A stretch of 64,000 nucleotides of DNA from Albimonas sp036154955 (lineage in GTDB: Bacteria > Pseudomonadota > Alphaproteobacteria > Rhodobacterales > Rhodobacteraceae), in assembly GCA_036154955.1 (NCBI GenBank), contig JAYZWL010000003.1, positions 1 to 64,000 on the forward strand, in the 5' to 3' direction. Shown here piece after piece: positions 54,646 to 63,566 of the stretch; positions within the stretch are counted from its first letter, which is position 1; every line of letters starts with the position of its first letter. The notes beneath the pieces are model-generated. The model made no database searches and was not told the DNA's origin. It was given only the letters and a program-made list of their open reading frames with translations. A program made the translations under genes and the position numbers.

Positions 54646-55092
54646 TCAGTCCATCCCCTGCATCACCGCCATGGTGCCGAGCATGATGGCGATCGGCGTC
54701 TCCCGCCCCGCGTCGTCGATCGCCGCCACGTCCGAACGCACCACCGTCACCGTGCGCCCCGCCCGCTCCACCCGCCCTGTGGCGCGGATCGCCCGGCCGC
54801 GGGCGGGGGCGAGCAGGTTGATCTTCATCTCGACGGTCAGCACGCCCTGGCCCGGCGCCATCAGCGACTGCGCCGCGATCCCCGCCGCGGTGTCGCCGGC
54901 CGAGAAGGCCAGACCGGCATGGGCGAAACCGTGCTGCTGCGACAGCTCCGGCCGGATCGGCGCCGACAGCACCGCCATCCCGGGGACGAGGCGTTCTATC
55001 CCGATGCCGAGATGCGCCATCATGCCCTGCTGGGCGAACACCTTGCGGATTCGGCGTTCCCAATCCGGGTCCCGCGGGGCGAATTCGGTCAT
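54646..55092 (-). CDS. PaaI-type hotdog thioesterase, paralog B
   Basis: A 148-residue sister of the next gene: QQHGFAHAGLAFSAGDTAAGIAA, VLTVEMKINLLAPARGRAIRATGRVERAGRTVTVV, AIMLGTMAVMQ. Extensive identity in the same blocks (GDTAAGIAA, GRVERAGRTV, LGTMAV) indicates an old tandem duplication. Substrate unknown. Confidence 0.87.
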   Translation of the reverse strand: MTEFAPRDPDWERRIRKVFAQQGMMAHLGIGIERLVPGMAVLSAPIRPELSQQHGFAHAGLAFSAGDTAAGIAAQSLMAPGQGVLTVEMKINLLAPARGRAIRATGRVERAGRTVTVVRSDVAAIDDAGRETPIAIMLGTMAVMQGMD

Positions 55093-55161
55093 CTGGGGCC
55101 TCCCCTCCCGTCAGTCTGCGGGGCGCAGCCTAGTCGGGGCGGCGGCCGGGAGACAGGCGGC

Positions 55162-55902
55162 TCAGGCGCGCGCCGCGAGCCGGGGGATGGGGCGCAGGGC
55201 GGCGAGCGGGACCGGCGTCACCCGCGGGCCGAGCAGCAGGGCGAGGCCCGCGGGCGCCAAGGCCCGGATCGCCGGGTCGCGGGCGCAGAGCCCGCCGGTG
55301 AACGCGCCGAAGGCGGGCAGGATCAGCCGCGCGCCGGTCAGCACGAAGCAGGGCCGCGCCCCGCCGCCGCCGGGCAGCCGGCCCTTGGGGTGGTAGTGGC
55401 CCGACACCTCGGCCGTCCCCGGCGTCGTCTCCCGCGCGGCGATATGGCGGAAGACCAGCGGCCCGTCCCGCCACTCGGCCACGTGGACCATGCCGGGCGC
55501 CGTGATGCCGTTGGGGCCGGGATCGTGATTGCCCTCCGCCCAGATCCAGCGCCGCCCCGCCGCCATCGCCTCCAGCCGGGTGCGGGCCTGGGGCGCAAGT
55601 CCCGCCGCCGCGGCAGGGTCGTCGAAACTGTCGCCGAGGCAGATCACCTCGGCCGGGTCCAGCGCCGCGATCTCCGCGTCCAGCCGGTCGAGCGTCGCCT
55701 CGGTCTCGTAGGGCGGCAGCAGCGCCCCGCCGCGCCGGGCCAGGCGCTCGGACTTGCCGAGATGCAGGTCGGCGACGGCCAGCAGCCGCCGCTCGGGGCG
55801 CCACAGCGCGCCGGAAGGCCGCGCGACCAGCGCGGCGCCGGCGAGCGCGAAGCCGTGGCCGGCGACGGGCGCCGAAACCGGGAGGGGGGGAGAGTCGCTC
55901 AT
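55162..55902 (-). CDS. pdeM: Ligase-associated DNA damage response endonuclease PdeM
   Basis: Metallophosphoesterase nuclease of 246 residues: ADLHLGKSERLARRGG, CLGDSFDD, WAEGNHDPG and SGHYHPKGRL metal-binding blocks. It is normally encoded beside the Lhr-type helicase; here the helicase gene is 1.5 kb upstream on the same strand with two genes between. A near-perfect LexA-type box (GTTA-N7-GTTC) lies 10-24 bases before the start. Confidence 0.92.
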   Translation of the reverse strand: MSDSPPLPVSAPVAGHGFALAGAALVARPSGALWRPERRLLAVADLHLGKSERLARRGGALLPPYETEATLDRLDAEIAALDPAEVICLGDSFDDPAAAAGLAPQARTRLEAMAAGRRWIWAEGNHDPGPNGITAPGMVHVAEWRDGPLVFRHIAARETTPGTAEVSGHYHPKGRLPGGGGARPCFVLTGARLILPAFGAFTGGLCARDPAIRALAPAGLALLLGPRVTPVPLAALRPIPRLAARA

Positions 55903-55911
55903 GGTCCCGAT

Positions 55912-55926
55912 GTTAGCGGAATGTTC
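55912..55926. promoter_or_regulatory. Near-perfect LexA-type box upstream of pdeM
   Basis: GTTAGCGGAATGTTC differs from GTTC-N7-GTTC at one fixed base and starts 10 bases upstream of the pdeM start. Confidence 0.55.
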
Positions 55927-55989
55927 GCCCCTCCGCCAAGGTCCGCTGGCAGGAGTGGCGCCCGCCGGGCGAAGCCCGGCGCGGGGCGC

Positions 55990-56008
55990 GGGGGGCTCGA
56001 CGCCCCCC
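55990..56008 (-). terminator. Hairpin after the GNAT gene
   Basis: GGGGGGC-TCGAC-GCCCCCC lies 15 bases beyond the GNAT stop on the minus strand; a second small stem (GCCGGGC-GAA-GCCCGGC, 55964-55980) follows. No T tract. Confidence 0.5.
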
Positions 56009-56023
56009 GTGTCCCGTCCCCCC

Positions 56024-56596
56024 TCAGCGCAGCGCCTTGGACATGCGGATCACGGGGACCGTGCGCCCCTCGGCCGCCGGCGCCTCCATCCGCTCCTCCT
56101 CCCGCCAGCCCGCCGCGCGGTAGAGCGGCGCGCCCGCCAGCGTCGCGATCAGCATCCCCTGCGAGAACCCGGCCTCCGCCGCCGCCGTCTCCGCGGCGGC
56201 CAGGATCGCCCGCCCGATCCCCTTCCGCGCGTGGTCGGGGTCGGTATACATCGCCCGCACCCGCGCGGGTTCCGTGGCCGGGTCGACCAGCGCGTCGTCG
56301 CGCCCCGCGCTGTGGCCGCCGCCATGCGAGGTCCGGCGCCTGGACCAGCCCCCGCAGCCGATCACCGCGCCCGAGGCGTCCTCGGCCAGGAAATAGGTCC
56401 CGTCCGCCACCAGCTGCGGATCCATGCCCATGATCGCGGCGCTGTCTTCCACCTGCTGCGGGGTCAGGAACCCGTCGAGCAGCGCCCCGATCGACCGTTC
56501 CATCACCCGCGTCATGGCCGGTATGTCGGCCTCGCCCGCCAGGCGCAGGGTCCAGCCCGCCGCCGGCGCCGGGTTCGTGTCCGTCGTCGCGCTCAT
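56024..56596 (-). CDS. GNAT-family N-acetyltransferase
   Basis: Acetyl-CoA-dependent transferase of 190 residues with the motif A region VRAMYTDPDHARKGIGRAILAAAETAAAEAGF and a C-terminal LYRAAGWREEERME. The substrate is unknown. Its start overlaps the preceding lysozyme-inhibitor gene by four bases (ATGA). Confidence 0.88.
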   Translation of the reverse strand: MSATTDTNPAPAAGWTLRLAGEADIPAMTRVMERSIGALLDGFLTPQQVEDSAAIMGMDPQLVADGTYFLAEDASGAVIGCGGWSRRRTSHGGGHSAGRDDALVDPATEPARVRAMYTDPDHARKGIGRAILAAAETAAAEAGFSQGMLIATLAGAPLYRAAGWREEERMEAPAAEGRTVPVIRMSKALR

Positions 56597-57270
56597 CCCA
56601 CGTCCTCGATCCGGCAGGTCATCGGCGCCCGGCCCGGCAGGTCGAACCGCGCCGCGTCGCCCTTGACCCAGAACACCACGTCCCCTTCGCCCAGCCAGGG
56701 CGCGACCTCGGCCGCCGGGGCCGCATAGCGGGCGCCCGAGCCGGTCGGCCCCAGCGGCAGCGCGAGGCGCATGTCGCGCCATTCCAGCGCCACCATCGGC
56801 GGTTCCGCCCCGACGAAGGTCAGCCCGACGGCCGAGTCGAACCCCACGCAATCCGCCGCGAACGGGCCCGAGGAGATCCCGGCGTCGTCATCCGCCCGCG
56901 CGTCCGCGTAACCCTGCCGCAGGGCGTGGATGCGCAGCACCTGCTCGGCCCGCACGCAGGCGGTCCTGTCCTCGGCCTTCCAGCAGTCGTTCCGCCCCTT
57001 GATCCAGCCGCGCTGCACGGCGCGCAGCTCCTTGAGCCGGTCCTCGGTCATGTGCGGCCCCCGCGCCGCCAGCCGGTAGAGCCGCGTCACCTCCCGGTCG
57101 AGCGCGGCGAGCCGCGGGTCGGCGCAGATCAGGACCTCCGTCGCGTGCTCGGCCCTGGCGCAGTCGAAGCTGGGGCCGGAGGCGGCGGCGGCCGGCGCGG
57201 TCTCGGCCCGGAGCGCAGCGGGCAGGGCGAGGCCGGACAAGACGGCCATCGCCATGAGGATGCGGATCAT
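56593..57270 (-). CDS. LprI-MliC fused lysozyme-inhibitor-like exported protein
   Basis: A 225-residue periplasmic protein. After a signal peptide (about 1-23), residues 35-110 match LprI/DUF1311 (SFDCARAEHATEVLICADPRLAALDREVTRLYRL, LRAVQRGWIKGRNDCWKAED), and residues about 135-225 resemble the MliC C-type lysozyme inhibitor (ADCVGFDSAVGLTFVG, GSGARYAAP, VVFWVKGDAARFD, terminal CRIE). Both domains bind lysozyme in other proteins, so a dual inhibitor is inferred. It is coupled to the GNAT gene. Confidence 0.8.
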   Translation of the reverse strand: MIRILMAMAVLSGLALPAALRAETAPAAAASGPSFDCARAEHATEVLICADPRLAALDREVTRLYRLAARGPHMTEDRLKELRAVQRGWIKGRNDCWKAEDRTACVRAEQVLRIHALRQGYADARADDDAGISSGPFAADCVGFDSAVGLTFVGAEPPMVALEWRDMRLALPLGPTGSGARYAAPAAEVAPWLGEGDVVFWVKGDAARFDLPGRAPMTCRIEDVG

Positions 57271-57312
57271 GGGCGGTCTCCTGTGCGCGGCGGCGGTCCG
57301 GGGCACTCTGCC

Positions 57313-57355
57313 CCTGCGCGCGGTCGGGCGCCAGAGCTCCTGCGCGCGGTCGGGC
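57313..57355. repeat. 17-base direct repeat after lhr
   Basis: CCTGCGCGCGGTCGGGC occurs at 57313-57329 and 57339-57355, directly before the lhr stop on the minus strand. Confidence 0.8.
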
Positions 57356-57358
57356 CGG

Positions 57359-59818
57359 TCAGGCGTCGAGCCCGGCCTCCCGCATCAGGTCGGCCTCGCG
57401 CATCAGGGCGGCGGCCTCGCCCTCCAGCAGACGTTGTCGGCCCTCGCCCCGGATCGGCACCTTGCCGACTTCGAGCATCAGGGGCGCGGCCAGCGGCGTG
57501 ATCCGCTCCGCCCGCACCACCCGCACCGCGCCGCGGGCGCGTGCGCACAAGGCCTCGATCCGGCCGAAATCCACCAACCCCCGCTCCGCCTCCCGCCTTG
57601 TGATGCGCATCAGCAGGTGGTCGGGGTCGAAGCGGCGCAGGGTGTCGTAGAGGATGTCGGAGGAGAACGTCGCCTGCCGTCCCGACTTGCGCGTCCCCGG
57701 CAGGTTGCGTTCGATCAGCCCGGCGATGATGGCGGCGGCCCGGAAGGTCCGCTTCATCACCGCGTTCTCGCCGAGCCAGCCCTCCAGCCCCTCGCGCAGC
57801 CCCTCGGCGTCGAGCAGGGCGGCGGGATCGGGAGCCTCCTCCAGCGCCCAGGTCATCAGGGCGTAGTCGTTGGCCACGAAGCCCAGCGGGCCGAGCCCCG
57901 CCGTCTCCATCCGCCGTGTCACCAGCAGGCCCAGCGTCTGGTGGGCGTTGCGCCCCGCGAAGCCGTAGATCACCAGATGCCGGCGGCCCTGATGGGGGAA
58001 GGTCTCGCACAGGAGGCCGTCGCGGGACGGCAGCGCCGAGCGTTCCGCCTGAAGCGCCAGCCAGTCGGCGGTGTGGGCGGGCAGGCTCCGCGCGGCGTCG
58101 GGATCCTCCAGCAGGTCCATCACCCGGTTCGACAGCAGCGTGGAGGTGGAGAGCTTGGAGCCCCCGAACACCGCGATCTTGGGCTGCCGGGTCCGTTCGC
58201 GGGACACGAGGATGGTCAGGTCGCGCAGCCCCTCGAAGCGCACCACCTCGCCGCCGATCAGGAAGCTGTCGCCGGGGGTCAGGGTGGCGGCGAAATCCTC
58301 CTCGATCTCGCCGAGCTTGGCCCCGCCCCCGCCGCGCCCGCCGAGGCGGACGGAGAGGGTTTCGGTCCCGATGATGGTGCCGAGGTTCATCCGGACGCCC
58401 CGCGCCGCCCGCGGGTCGCGCAGGCGGAAGGTTCCGGGCGGGCCTTCGGCGAGGCGCTTCCACTTGTCGTAGGCGCGCAGCGCGTAGCCGCCGGTGGCGC
58501 AGAAGTCGAGGCAGTCGTCGAACTCGGCCCGGCTCAGTCCCGCATAGGGCCCCGCCCCCGCCCGGATCTCGGCGAAGAGGGCGTCGGCCGCGAAGGGCCC
58601 CGCGCAGGCGGTGGCGAGGATATGCTGGCAGAGCACGTCGAGCGGCCCGTCCCGGTCCTCCTCCCCGTCGAGGTCATGGGCCAGAACCGCGTCGAGCGCG
58701 GCGCGGCATTCCAGCACCTCGAAGCGGTTGGCCGGCACGATCAGCGCGCGGGAGGGGGCGTTGTAACGGTGGTTCGCCCGTCCGATGCGCTGCACCAGCC
58801 GCTTGACGTTCTTGGGCGCGCCGACCTGCACCACCAGGTCGACGTCCCCCCAGTCGATCCCGAGATCCAGCGAGCCGGTGCAGACCACCGCCCTCAGCGC
58901 GCCCTCGGCCATCGCCGCCTCGACCCGCTTGCGCGCCTCCCGGTCGAGGGAGCCGTGGTGGATGCCGATGGGCAGGGCCTCCGCGTTCTCGGCCCAGAGC
59001 GCCTGGAAGAACAGCTCGGCCTGGGCGCGGGTGTTGTGGAAGACCAGCGTGATGCGATGGGCGCGGATCAGGTCCATCACCGCGCCGGCGGCGTGGCGGC
59101 CGCCCTGACCGGCCCAGGGGGGCGGGGCGTCGGTCTCCAGCATCCCGATATCGGGCTCGGGGCCGGGATCGGCTTCGAGGATGCGGCAGCCCGAAGGCGC
59201 GAGCCAGCGGCCGAGCGCGGGCGGATCTTCCACCGTCGCCGACAGCCCCACGACCGACAGCCCCGGCGCCAGCCCCCGCAGGCGCGACAGCAGCAGGGCG
59301 AGCTGGTCGCCGCGCTTGCTCTCGGCCAGCGCGTGCGCCTCGTCCACCACCACGCGGGAAAGGCCCGCGAAGATGCGGGGCGCGTCCTCGTAGCTCAGCA
59401 GCAGGGCGAGGCTTTCCGGCGTGGTCAGCAGGATATGCGGCGGGTCGGCGCGCTGGCGGCGGCGCGCGGTCTGGGAGGTGTCGCCGGTGCGGTCCTCGAC
59501 CCGGATCGACAGGCCCATCTCCTCGATCGGGCGGGCGAGGTTGCGGCGGATGTCGGCGGCCAGCGCCTTGAGCGGCGAGAGATAGAGCGTGTGCAGCCCC
59601 TTCGGCGGGCTCCCCTCCAGCGCGACCAGCGTGGGCAGGAAACCCGCCAGCGTCTTGCCGCCGCCGGTGGGGGCGACCAGCAGGTCGGCGCCGCCGGGGC
59701 GGGCGGAGGCGAGCAGGGCGAGCTGGTGGGGATGCGGCGCCCAGCCCCGCCGGGCGAACCAGTCGGCGAAGCGGGGGGGCAGGGCGGGAGGGGGCAGGGA
59801 GGGAGGAGGCGCATCCAT
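57359..59818 (-). CDS. Ligase-associated DEXH-box helicase (Lhr-type)
   Basis: Superfamily-2 DNA helicase of 819 residues from the ligase-associated DNA damage response set. Motif I is VAPTGGGKT (48-56), then PLKALAADIRRNL, VVDEAHALAESKRG, VVGLSATVEDP, VFHNTRAQAELFFQALW, CTGSLDLGIDWGDVDLVVQ, VQRIGRANHRY and the Lhr core through ITPLAAPLMLE. No DNA ligase gene of the set is in the window. A perfect LexA-type box (GAAC-N7-GAAC) lies 34-48 bases upstream of the start at 59818. Confidence 0.95.
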   Translation of the reverse strand: MDAPPPSLPPPALPPRFADWFARRGWAPHPHQLALLASARPGGADLLVAPTGGGKTLAGFLPTLVALEGSPPKGLHTLYLSPLKALAADIRRNLARPIEEMGLSIRVEDRTGDTSQTARRRQRADPPHILLTTPESLALLLSYEDAPRIFAGLSRVVVDEAHALAESKRGDQLALLLSRLRGLAPGLSVVGLSATVEDPPALGRWLAPSGCRILEADPGPEPDIGMLETDAPPPWAGQGGRHAAGAVMDLIRAHRITLVFHNTRAQAELFFQALWAENAEALPIGIHHGSLDREARKRVEAAMAEGALRAVVCTGSLDLGIDWGDVDLVVQVGAPKNVKRLVQRIGRANHRYNAPSRALIVPANRFEVLECRAALDAVLAHDLDGEEDRDGPLDVLCQHILATACAGPFAADALFAEIRAGAGPYAGLSRAEFDDCLDFCATGGYALRAYDKWKRLAEGPPGTFRLRDPRAARGVRMNLGTIIGTETLSVRLGGRGGGGAKLGEIEEDFAATLTPGDSFLIGGEVVRFEGLRDLTILVSRERTRQPKIAVFGGSKLSTSTLLSNRVMDLLEDPDAARSLPAHTADWLALQAERSALPSRDGLLCETFPHQGRRHLVIYGFAGRNAHQTLGLLVTRRMETAGLGPLGFVANDYALMTWALEEAPDPAALLDAEGLREGLEGWLGENAVMKRTFRAAAIIAGLIERNLPGTRKSGRQATFSSDILYDTLRRFDPDHLLMRITRREAERGLVDFGRIEALCARARGAVRVVRAERITPLAAPLMLEVGKVPIRGEGRQRLLEGEAAALMREADLMREAGLDA

Positions 59819-59851
59819 GGCCGGAAGAATAGCGCGGGTGGGGCCGATGCG

Positions 59852-59866
59852 GAACGGGCCGTGAAC
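59852..59866. promoter_or_regulatory. LexA-type box upstream of the Lhr-type helicase gene
   Basis: GAACGGGCCGTGAAC is a perfect inverted form of GTTC-N7-GTTC, placed 34-48 bases before the helicase start codon. Confidence 0.7.
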
Positions 59867-60090
59867 ACGTCCGTGCGAGCGGTTCGGCCGGTCGCCGCCG
59901 GGGACGGCTCCGCCCGGCGCCCGGCGGGCCGGTCGCGCCGAGCCGCGCGCCACCGCCCGGCGTAGGCGCGCGGGCCCTGCGGGCGACGCCCGCAGGCGCG
60001 GCGGGGTCCGGCCCGCGTCCGGCCCGCCTCCTTCCCCTGCGGCATCCCTGCGGCGACGGGGCGCGGCCGGTAAAGTTTCCCGCGCCGCCC
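59867..60090. other. Non-coding part of the divergent spacer between lhr-type gene and the ATP-grasp gene
   Basis: GC-rich DNA with the perfect hairpin CTGCGGGC-GAC-GCCCGCAG near 59977-59995, whose word resembles the palindrome at about 826. No supported gene. Confidence 0.5.
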
Positions 60091-60119
60091 TTGACCTCCG
60101 TCCGCCGTCCGTCTCTGAT
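60091..60119 (+). promoter_or_regulatory. Promoter candidate of the Anbu operon
   Basis: TTGACC (60091-60096), 17 bases and TCTGAT (60114-60119), 68 bases before the GTG of the ATP-grasp gene. Confidence 0.5.
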
Positions 60120-60186
60120 CGACCCCGTATTCATCCGCGCCGCCGCCCCGATCGCTCCGGGGCCCCGGCCATGAAGGGGACGGACC

Positions 60187-61593
60187 GTGTTCAACGAGAT
60201 GTCCGGATCGGACGGAAAGTTGCGCGAGCCCTATGCGGGCATCGCCGAATGGCTCGAAACCAGCGGGGTCGAGCTGCTCAATCGCCGCTCGGAGGAGGCC
60301 GAGGCCATCTTCCGCCGCATCGGCATCACCTTCGCCGTCTACGGCGAGGGCGGCGACCCCGAACGCCTGATCCCCTTCGACCTGATCCCCCGGGTCTTCG
60401 CCGCCGCCGAATGGCGCCGGCTCGACCGCGGCATCCGCCAGCGGGCCCGGGCGCTGAACGCCTTCCTCTACGACGTCTACCACCGCGGCGAGATCCTGCG
60501 CGCCGGCATCGTGCCCGCGCATCTCGTCTACCGGAACTCGGCCTTCCTGCCCGAGATGATGGGCATCGAGCCGCCGGGCCGGGTCTATTCCCATATCGTG
60601 GGCATCGACATCGTGCGCACCGGGCCCACGGACTTCCAGGTGCTGGAGGACAACTGCCGCACCCCGTCCGGCGTCTCCTACATGCTGGAGAACCGGGAGA
60701 TCATGATGCGCATGTTCCCCGAACTGTTCGACGGCGGCGGGGTGGAGCCGGTGGACGACTATCCCGACGCCCTGCGCAAGACGCTGGAGGAGGTCGCGCC
60801 GCCGGCCTGCAAGGGCGACCCGACCTGCGTGGTGATGACCCCGGGGCCGCTGAACTCGGCCTATTACGAGCATTCCTTCCTCGCCGACCTGATGGGGGTG
60901 GAGCTGGTGGAGCCGCAGGACCTGTTCGTCGACGACGGGCTGGTCTGGATGCGCACCACCCGCGGCCCGCAGCGCGTGGACGTGATCTACCGGCGCATCG
61001 ACGACGACTTCATCGACCCGCTGGCCTTCCGCCCCGACAGCCTGCTGGGCGTGCCCGGCATCTTCGACGCCTACCGGGCGGGGGGCGTCACGCTCTGCTC
61101 CGCGCCGGGCGCGGGGGTCGCGGACGACAAGGCGATCTACACCTTCGTTCCGGACATGATCCGCTTCTATCTGGGCGAGAAGCCGATCCTCGACAACGTG
61201 CCGACCTGGCGCTGCGCCGAGACCGACAGCTGCAAATACGTGCTGGAGCATCTGGACGAGCTGGTGGTCAAGGAAGTCCACGGCTCGGGCGGCTACGGCA
61301 TGCTGATCGGCCCCAAGGCCACGAAGGAGGAGCGCGAGGCCTACGCCAAGCGCATCGTCGCCGACCCGTCCGACTTCATCGCCCAGCCGACGCTCGACCT
61401 GTCGGCGACGCCGACCATCTCCGGCGGCTCGGTCTCGCCCCGGCACGTGGATTTCCGCCCCTACTGCCTGGTGGGGCAGGAGATGCGGCTGGTCCCCGGG
61501 GGCCTGACCCGGGTGGCCCTGCGCGAGGGATCGCTGGTGGTCAACTCCTCGCAGGGCGGCGGGGTCAAGGACACCTGGGTGCTGAGCGAATGA
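60187..61593 (+). CDS. Circularly permuted ATP-grasp protein
   Basis: ATP-grasp family ligase-like protein (468 residues) of the type encoded with alpha-E, transglutaminase and Anbu genes. Blocks include VLEDNCRTPSGVSYMLENREIMMRMFPELF, DVIYRRIDDDFIDPLAFRPDSLLGVPGI, KEVHGSGGYGMLIGPKATKEER, and RPYCLVGQEMRLVPGGLTRVAL. The peptide-bond target is unknown. The GTG start at 60187 follows AAGGGGACG. First gene of a likely four-gene operon. Confidence 0.93.
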   Translation: MFNEMSGSDGKLREPYAGIAEWLETSGVELLNRRSEEAEAIFRRIGITFAVYGEGGDPERLIPFDLIPRVFAAAEWRRLDRGIRQRARALNAFLYDVYHRGEILRAGIVPAHLVYRNSAFLPEMMGIEPPGRVYSHIVGIDIVRTGPTDFQVLEDNCRTPSGVSYMLENREIMMRMFPELFDGGGVEPVDDYPDALRKTLEEVAPPACKGDPTCVVMTPGPLNSAYYEHSFLADLMGVELVEPQDLFVDDGLVWMRTTRGPQRVDVIYRRIDDDFIDPLAFRPDSLLGVPGIFDAYRAGGVTLCSAPGAGVADDKAIYTFVPDMIRFYLGEKPILDNVPTWRCAETDSCKYVLEHLDELVVKEVHGSGGYGMLIGPKATKEEREAYAKRIVADPSDFIAQPTLDLSATPTISGGSVSPRHVDFRPYCLVGQEMRLVPGGLTRVALREGSLVVNSSQGGGVKDTWVLSE

Positions 61594-61633
61594 CGGCGCG
61601 CGCGGACACCCGCCGGCGCGAGGGAGCGAACGC

Positions 61634-62569
61634 ATGCTGAGCCGGACGGCCGAGAACCTGTTCTGGATGGCCCGCTATATCGAGCGCGCCGAAAGCACCG
61701 CGCGGCTGATGGAGATGGGCCAGCGCATGGCCATGCTCCCCGGCGCGGGGGAGCGGGACGAGTGGCGCTCCGTCGTCACCTCCTGCGGATCGGCGCATCA
61801 CTTCGACGACGGCGAGCGGATCACCGAGGTCGCCGCGGCGCGGTCGCTGGTGCTGGACCCGGAGAACCCGTCCTCGATCCGCGCCTGCCTCGCGGCGGCG
61901 CGGGCCAACGGCAAGGCGGTGCGCACCGCGCTCACCCGCGAGATGTGGGAAGGGCTCAACGACGGCTGGCGCAAGCTGGAGGCGGTGGACGACAACGCCC
62001 AGTCCCTGCGCCGGGAGCTGCCGGAGCTGCTGGACTGGACCAAGCGGCGCGCGAACCTGTTCCGCGGCGCGGCCGAAACCTCGATGCTGCGCAACGACGG
62101 CTGGGACTTCATGCGCATCGGCGGCTTCATCGAGCGCGCCGACATGATCCTGCGCCTTCTTGACGTGAAGTATTTCGTGCTGCTGCCCGAAACCGACGTG
62201 GTCGGCGGCGGGCGGGATCACCACCAGTGGACCTCGGTGCTGCACGCGACCTCCGCCACCCGGGCCTTCCACCACGTCTACAAGGGCGACTACGCGCCCT
62301 GGCAGATCACCGACTTCCTGCTGCTCAACCGGGCGTTCCCGCGGTCGCTGTCGCATTGCTACCGCCAGACGCTCGGCCATCTGGAGCATATCGAGCGGCG
62401 CTACGGCGCGCGCCATCCCTGCCACGACACCGCCCGCGCGATGGTGGAGCGGCTGGAGGGCGCGGGCATGGGCGAGCTGTTCAAGCAGGGCCTGCACGAA
62501 TTCGTCTCGGACGCGCTGGGGGTCACCGCCCGGCTGTCGCGCGAGATCAAAGAAGCCTATCATTTCTGA
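61634..62569 (+). CDS. Alpha-E domain protein
   Basis: All-helical 311-residue protein of the alpha-E family, starting LSRTAENLFWMARYIERAESTARL and containing FMRIGGFIERADMILRLLDVKY and FLLLNRAFPRSLSHCYRQT. It always accompanies the ATP-grasp enzyme; its function is not known. Ribosome site GAGGGAG before the ATG. Confidence 0.93.
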   Translation: MLSRTAENLFWMARYIERAESTARLMEMGQRMAMLPGAGERDEWRSVVTSCGSAHHFDDGERITEVAAARSLVLDPENPSSIRACLAAARANGKAVRTALTREMWEGLNDGWRKLEAVDDNAQSLRRELPELLDWTKRRANLFRGAAETSMLRNDGWDFMRIGGFIERADMILRLLDVKYFVLLPETDVVGGGRDHHQWTSVLHATSATRAFHHVYKGDYAPWQITDFLLLNRAFPRSLSHCYRQTLGHLEHIERRYGARHPCHDTARAMVERLEGAGMGELFKQGLHEFVSDALGVTARLSREIKEAYHF

Positions 62570-62582
62570 GGGGACCGTTCCG

Positions 62583-63449
62583 ATGCGCCTGAGCATCCGT
62601 CACCGCACGGTCTACGAATACGACCCCGCCGCCCTGCGCCTGGCGCTGCGCCTGCGGCTGTGGCCGTCGGCCTATGAGGCGCAGACCGCCTCCGACTGGT
62701 CCGTGACCGTCAACGGCGAGGCGGTGAGCCCGCTCTTGACCGACGATTTCGGCGACGCGGTCGCGCTGTGGCACGCGCATCAGCCGATCGGCTCGGTCGA
62801 GATCGTGGCGACCGGCACGGTGGAGACCACCGACGCCGCCGGCGTGGTGCGCGGGCTGGGCCACGCCCGCGCCGCGGGCGTGTTCCTGCGCGACACCCCG
62901 CTGACCAAGCCCGACGACGCGATCTGCGAACTGGCCGCCACCGTCGCGGCGGAGGCCGGGGACGACGGCACGCTCGCCGTCATGCACGCCCTGCGCACCG
63001 CGGTGCGCGAGGCGGTGGACTACCGCCCCGGCGTGACCGAGGCCGACACCACCGCCGCCCGCGCGCTCGCGCTCGGGGCCGGGGTCTGCCAGGACCATGC
63101 GCATGTGTTCATCGCCGCCGCCCGCTCGCTGGGCGTGCCGGCGCGCTACGTCTCGGGCTACCTGCTGGTCGAACCCTCCGCGGAGGACGACGAGGACGAG
63201 GCGGCGGTCAAGCTCGACGAGCTGAACGAGACCCATGCCTGGGCCGAGGCCTTCGTGGAGGGGCTGGGCTGGGTCGGCTTCGACCCGTCCAACGACGTCT
63301 GCCCCACGGACGGCTACGTGCGCCTGGTCGCCGGGCTCGACGCCAACGAGGCGGCGCCGATCCGCGGCTCGGTGACCGGCCAGTCCGAGACCACGCTGAC
63401 GGCGGAGGTCGAGGTCTCCCGCGCCCAGGGGCAGAGCCAGCAGCAATAA
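62583..63449 (+). CDS. Transglutaminase-fold protease-like protein
   Basis: A 288-residue transglutaminase-like (cysteine protease fold) protein with an N-terminal beta domain and the triad Cys169 (GVCQDHAHVF), His218 (ETHAWAEAF) and Asp234 (GFDPSNDV). Third gene of the ATP-grasp/alpha-E set, 13 bases after the alpha-E gene. Confidence 0.94.
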   Translation: MRLSIRHRTVYEYDPAALRLALRLRLWPSAYEAQTASDWSVTVNGEAVSPLLTDDFGDAVALWHAHQPIGSVEIVATGTVETTDAAGVVRGLGHARAAGVFLRDTPLTKPDDAICELAATVAAEAGDDGTLAVMHALRTAVREAVDYRPGVTEADTTAARALALGAGVCQDHAHVFIAAARSLGVPARYVSGYLLVEPSAEDDEDEAAVKLDELNETHAWAEAFVEGLGWVGFDPSNDVCPTDGYVRLVAGLDANEAAPIRGSVTGQSETTLTAEVEVSRAQGQSQQQ

Positions 63450-63566
63450 GGGCGCGGCCCGGCGCCTGCGCGGCGAAGGACGGATGACATCCGTCCGGCG
63501 CCCCTGTATCTCCCGCCGTGCTGCTCGGGCGCCCTTCCGGCGCCCCGACCCGAGGGAGAACCCGCC

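Noticed and set aside
59780..59815. G-rich run at the start of the Lhr-type helicase as a G-quadruplex control element
   Set aside because: The run encodes the Pro/Ser-rich N-terminus on the other strand, so codon use explains it; unlike the (TCCC)5 tract it is not a perfect repeat.
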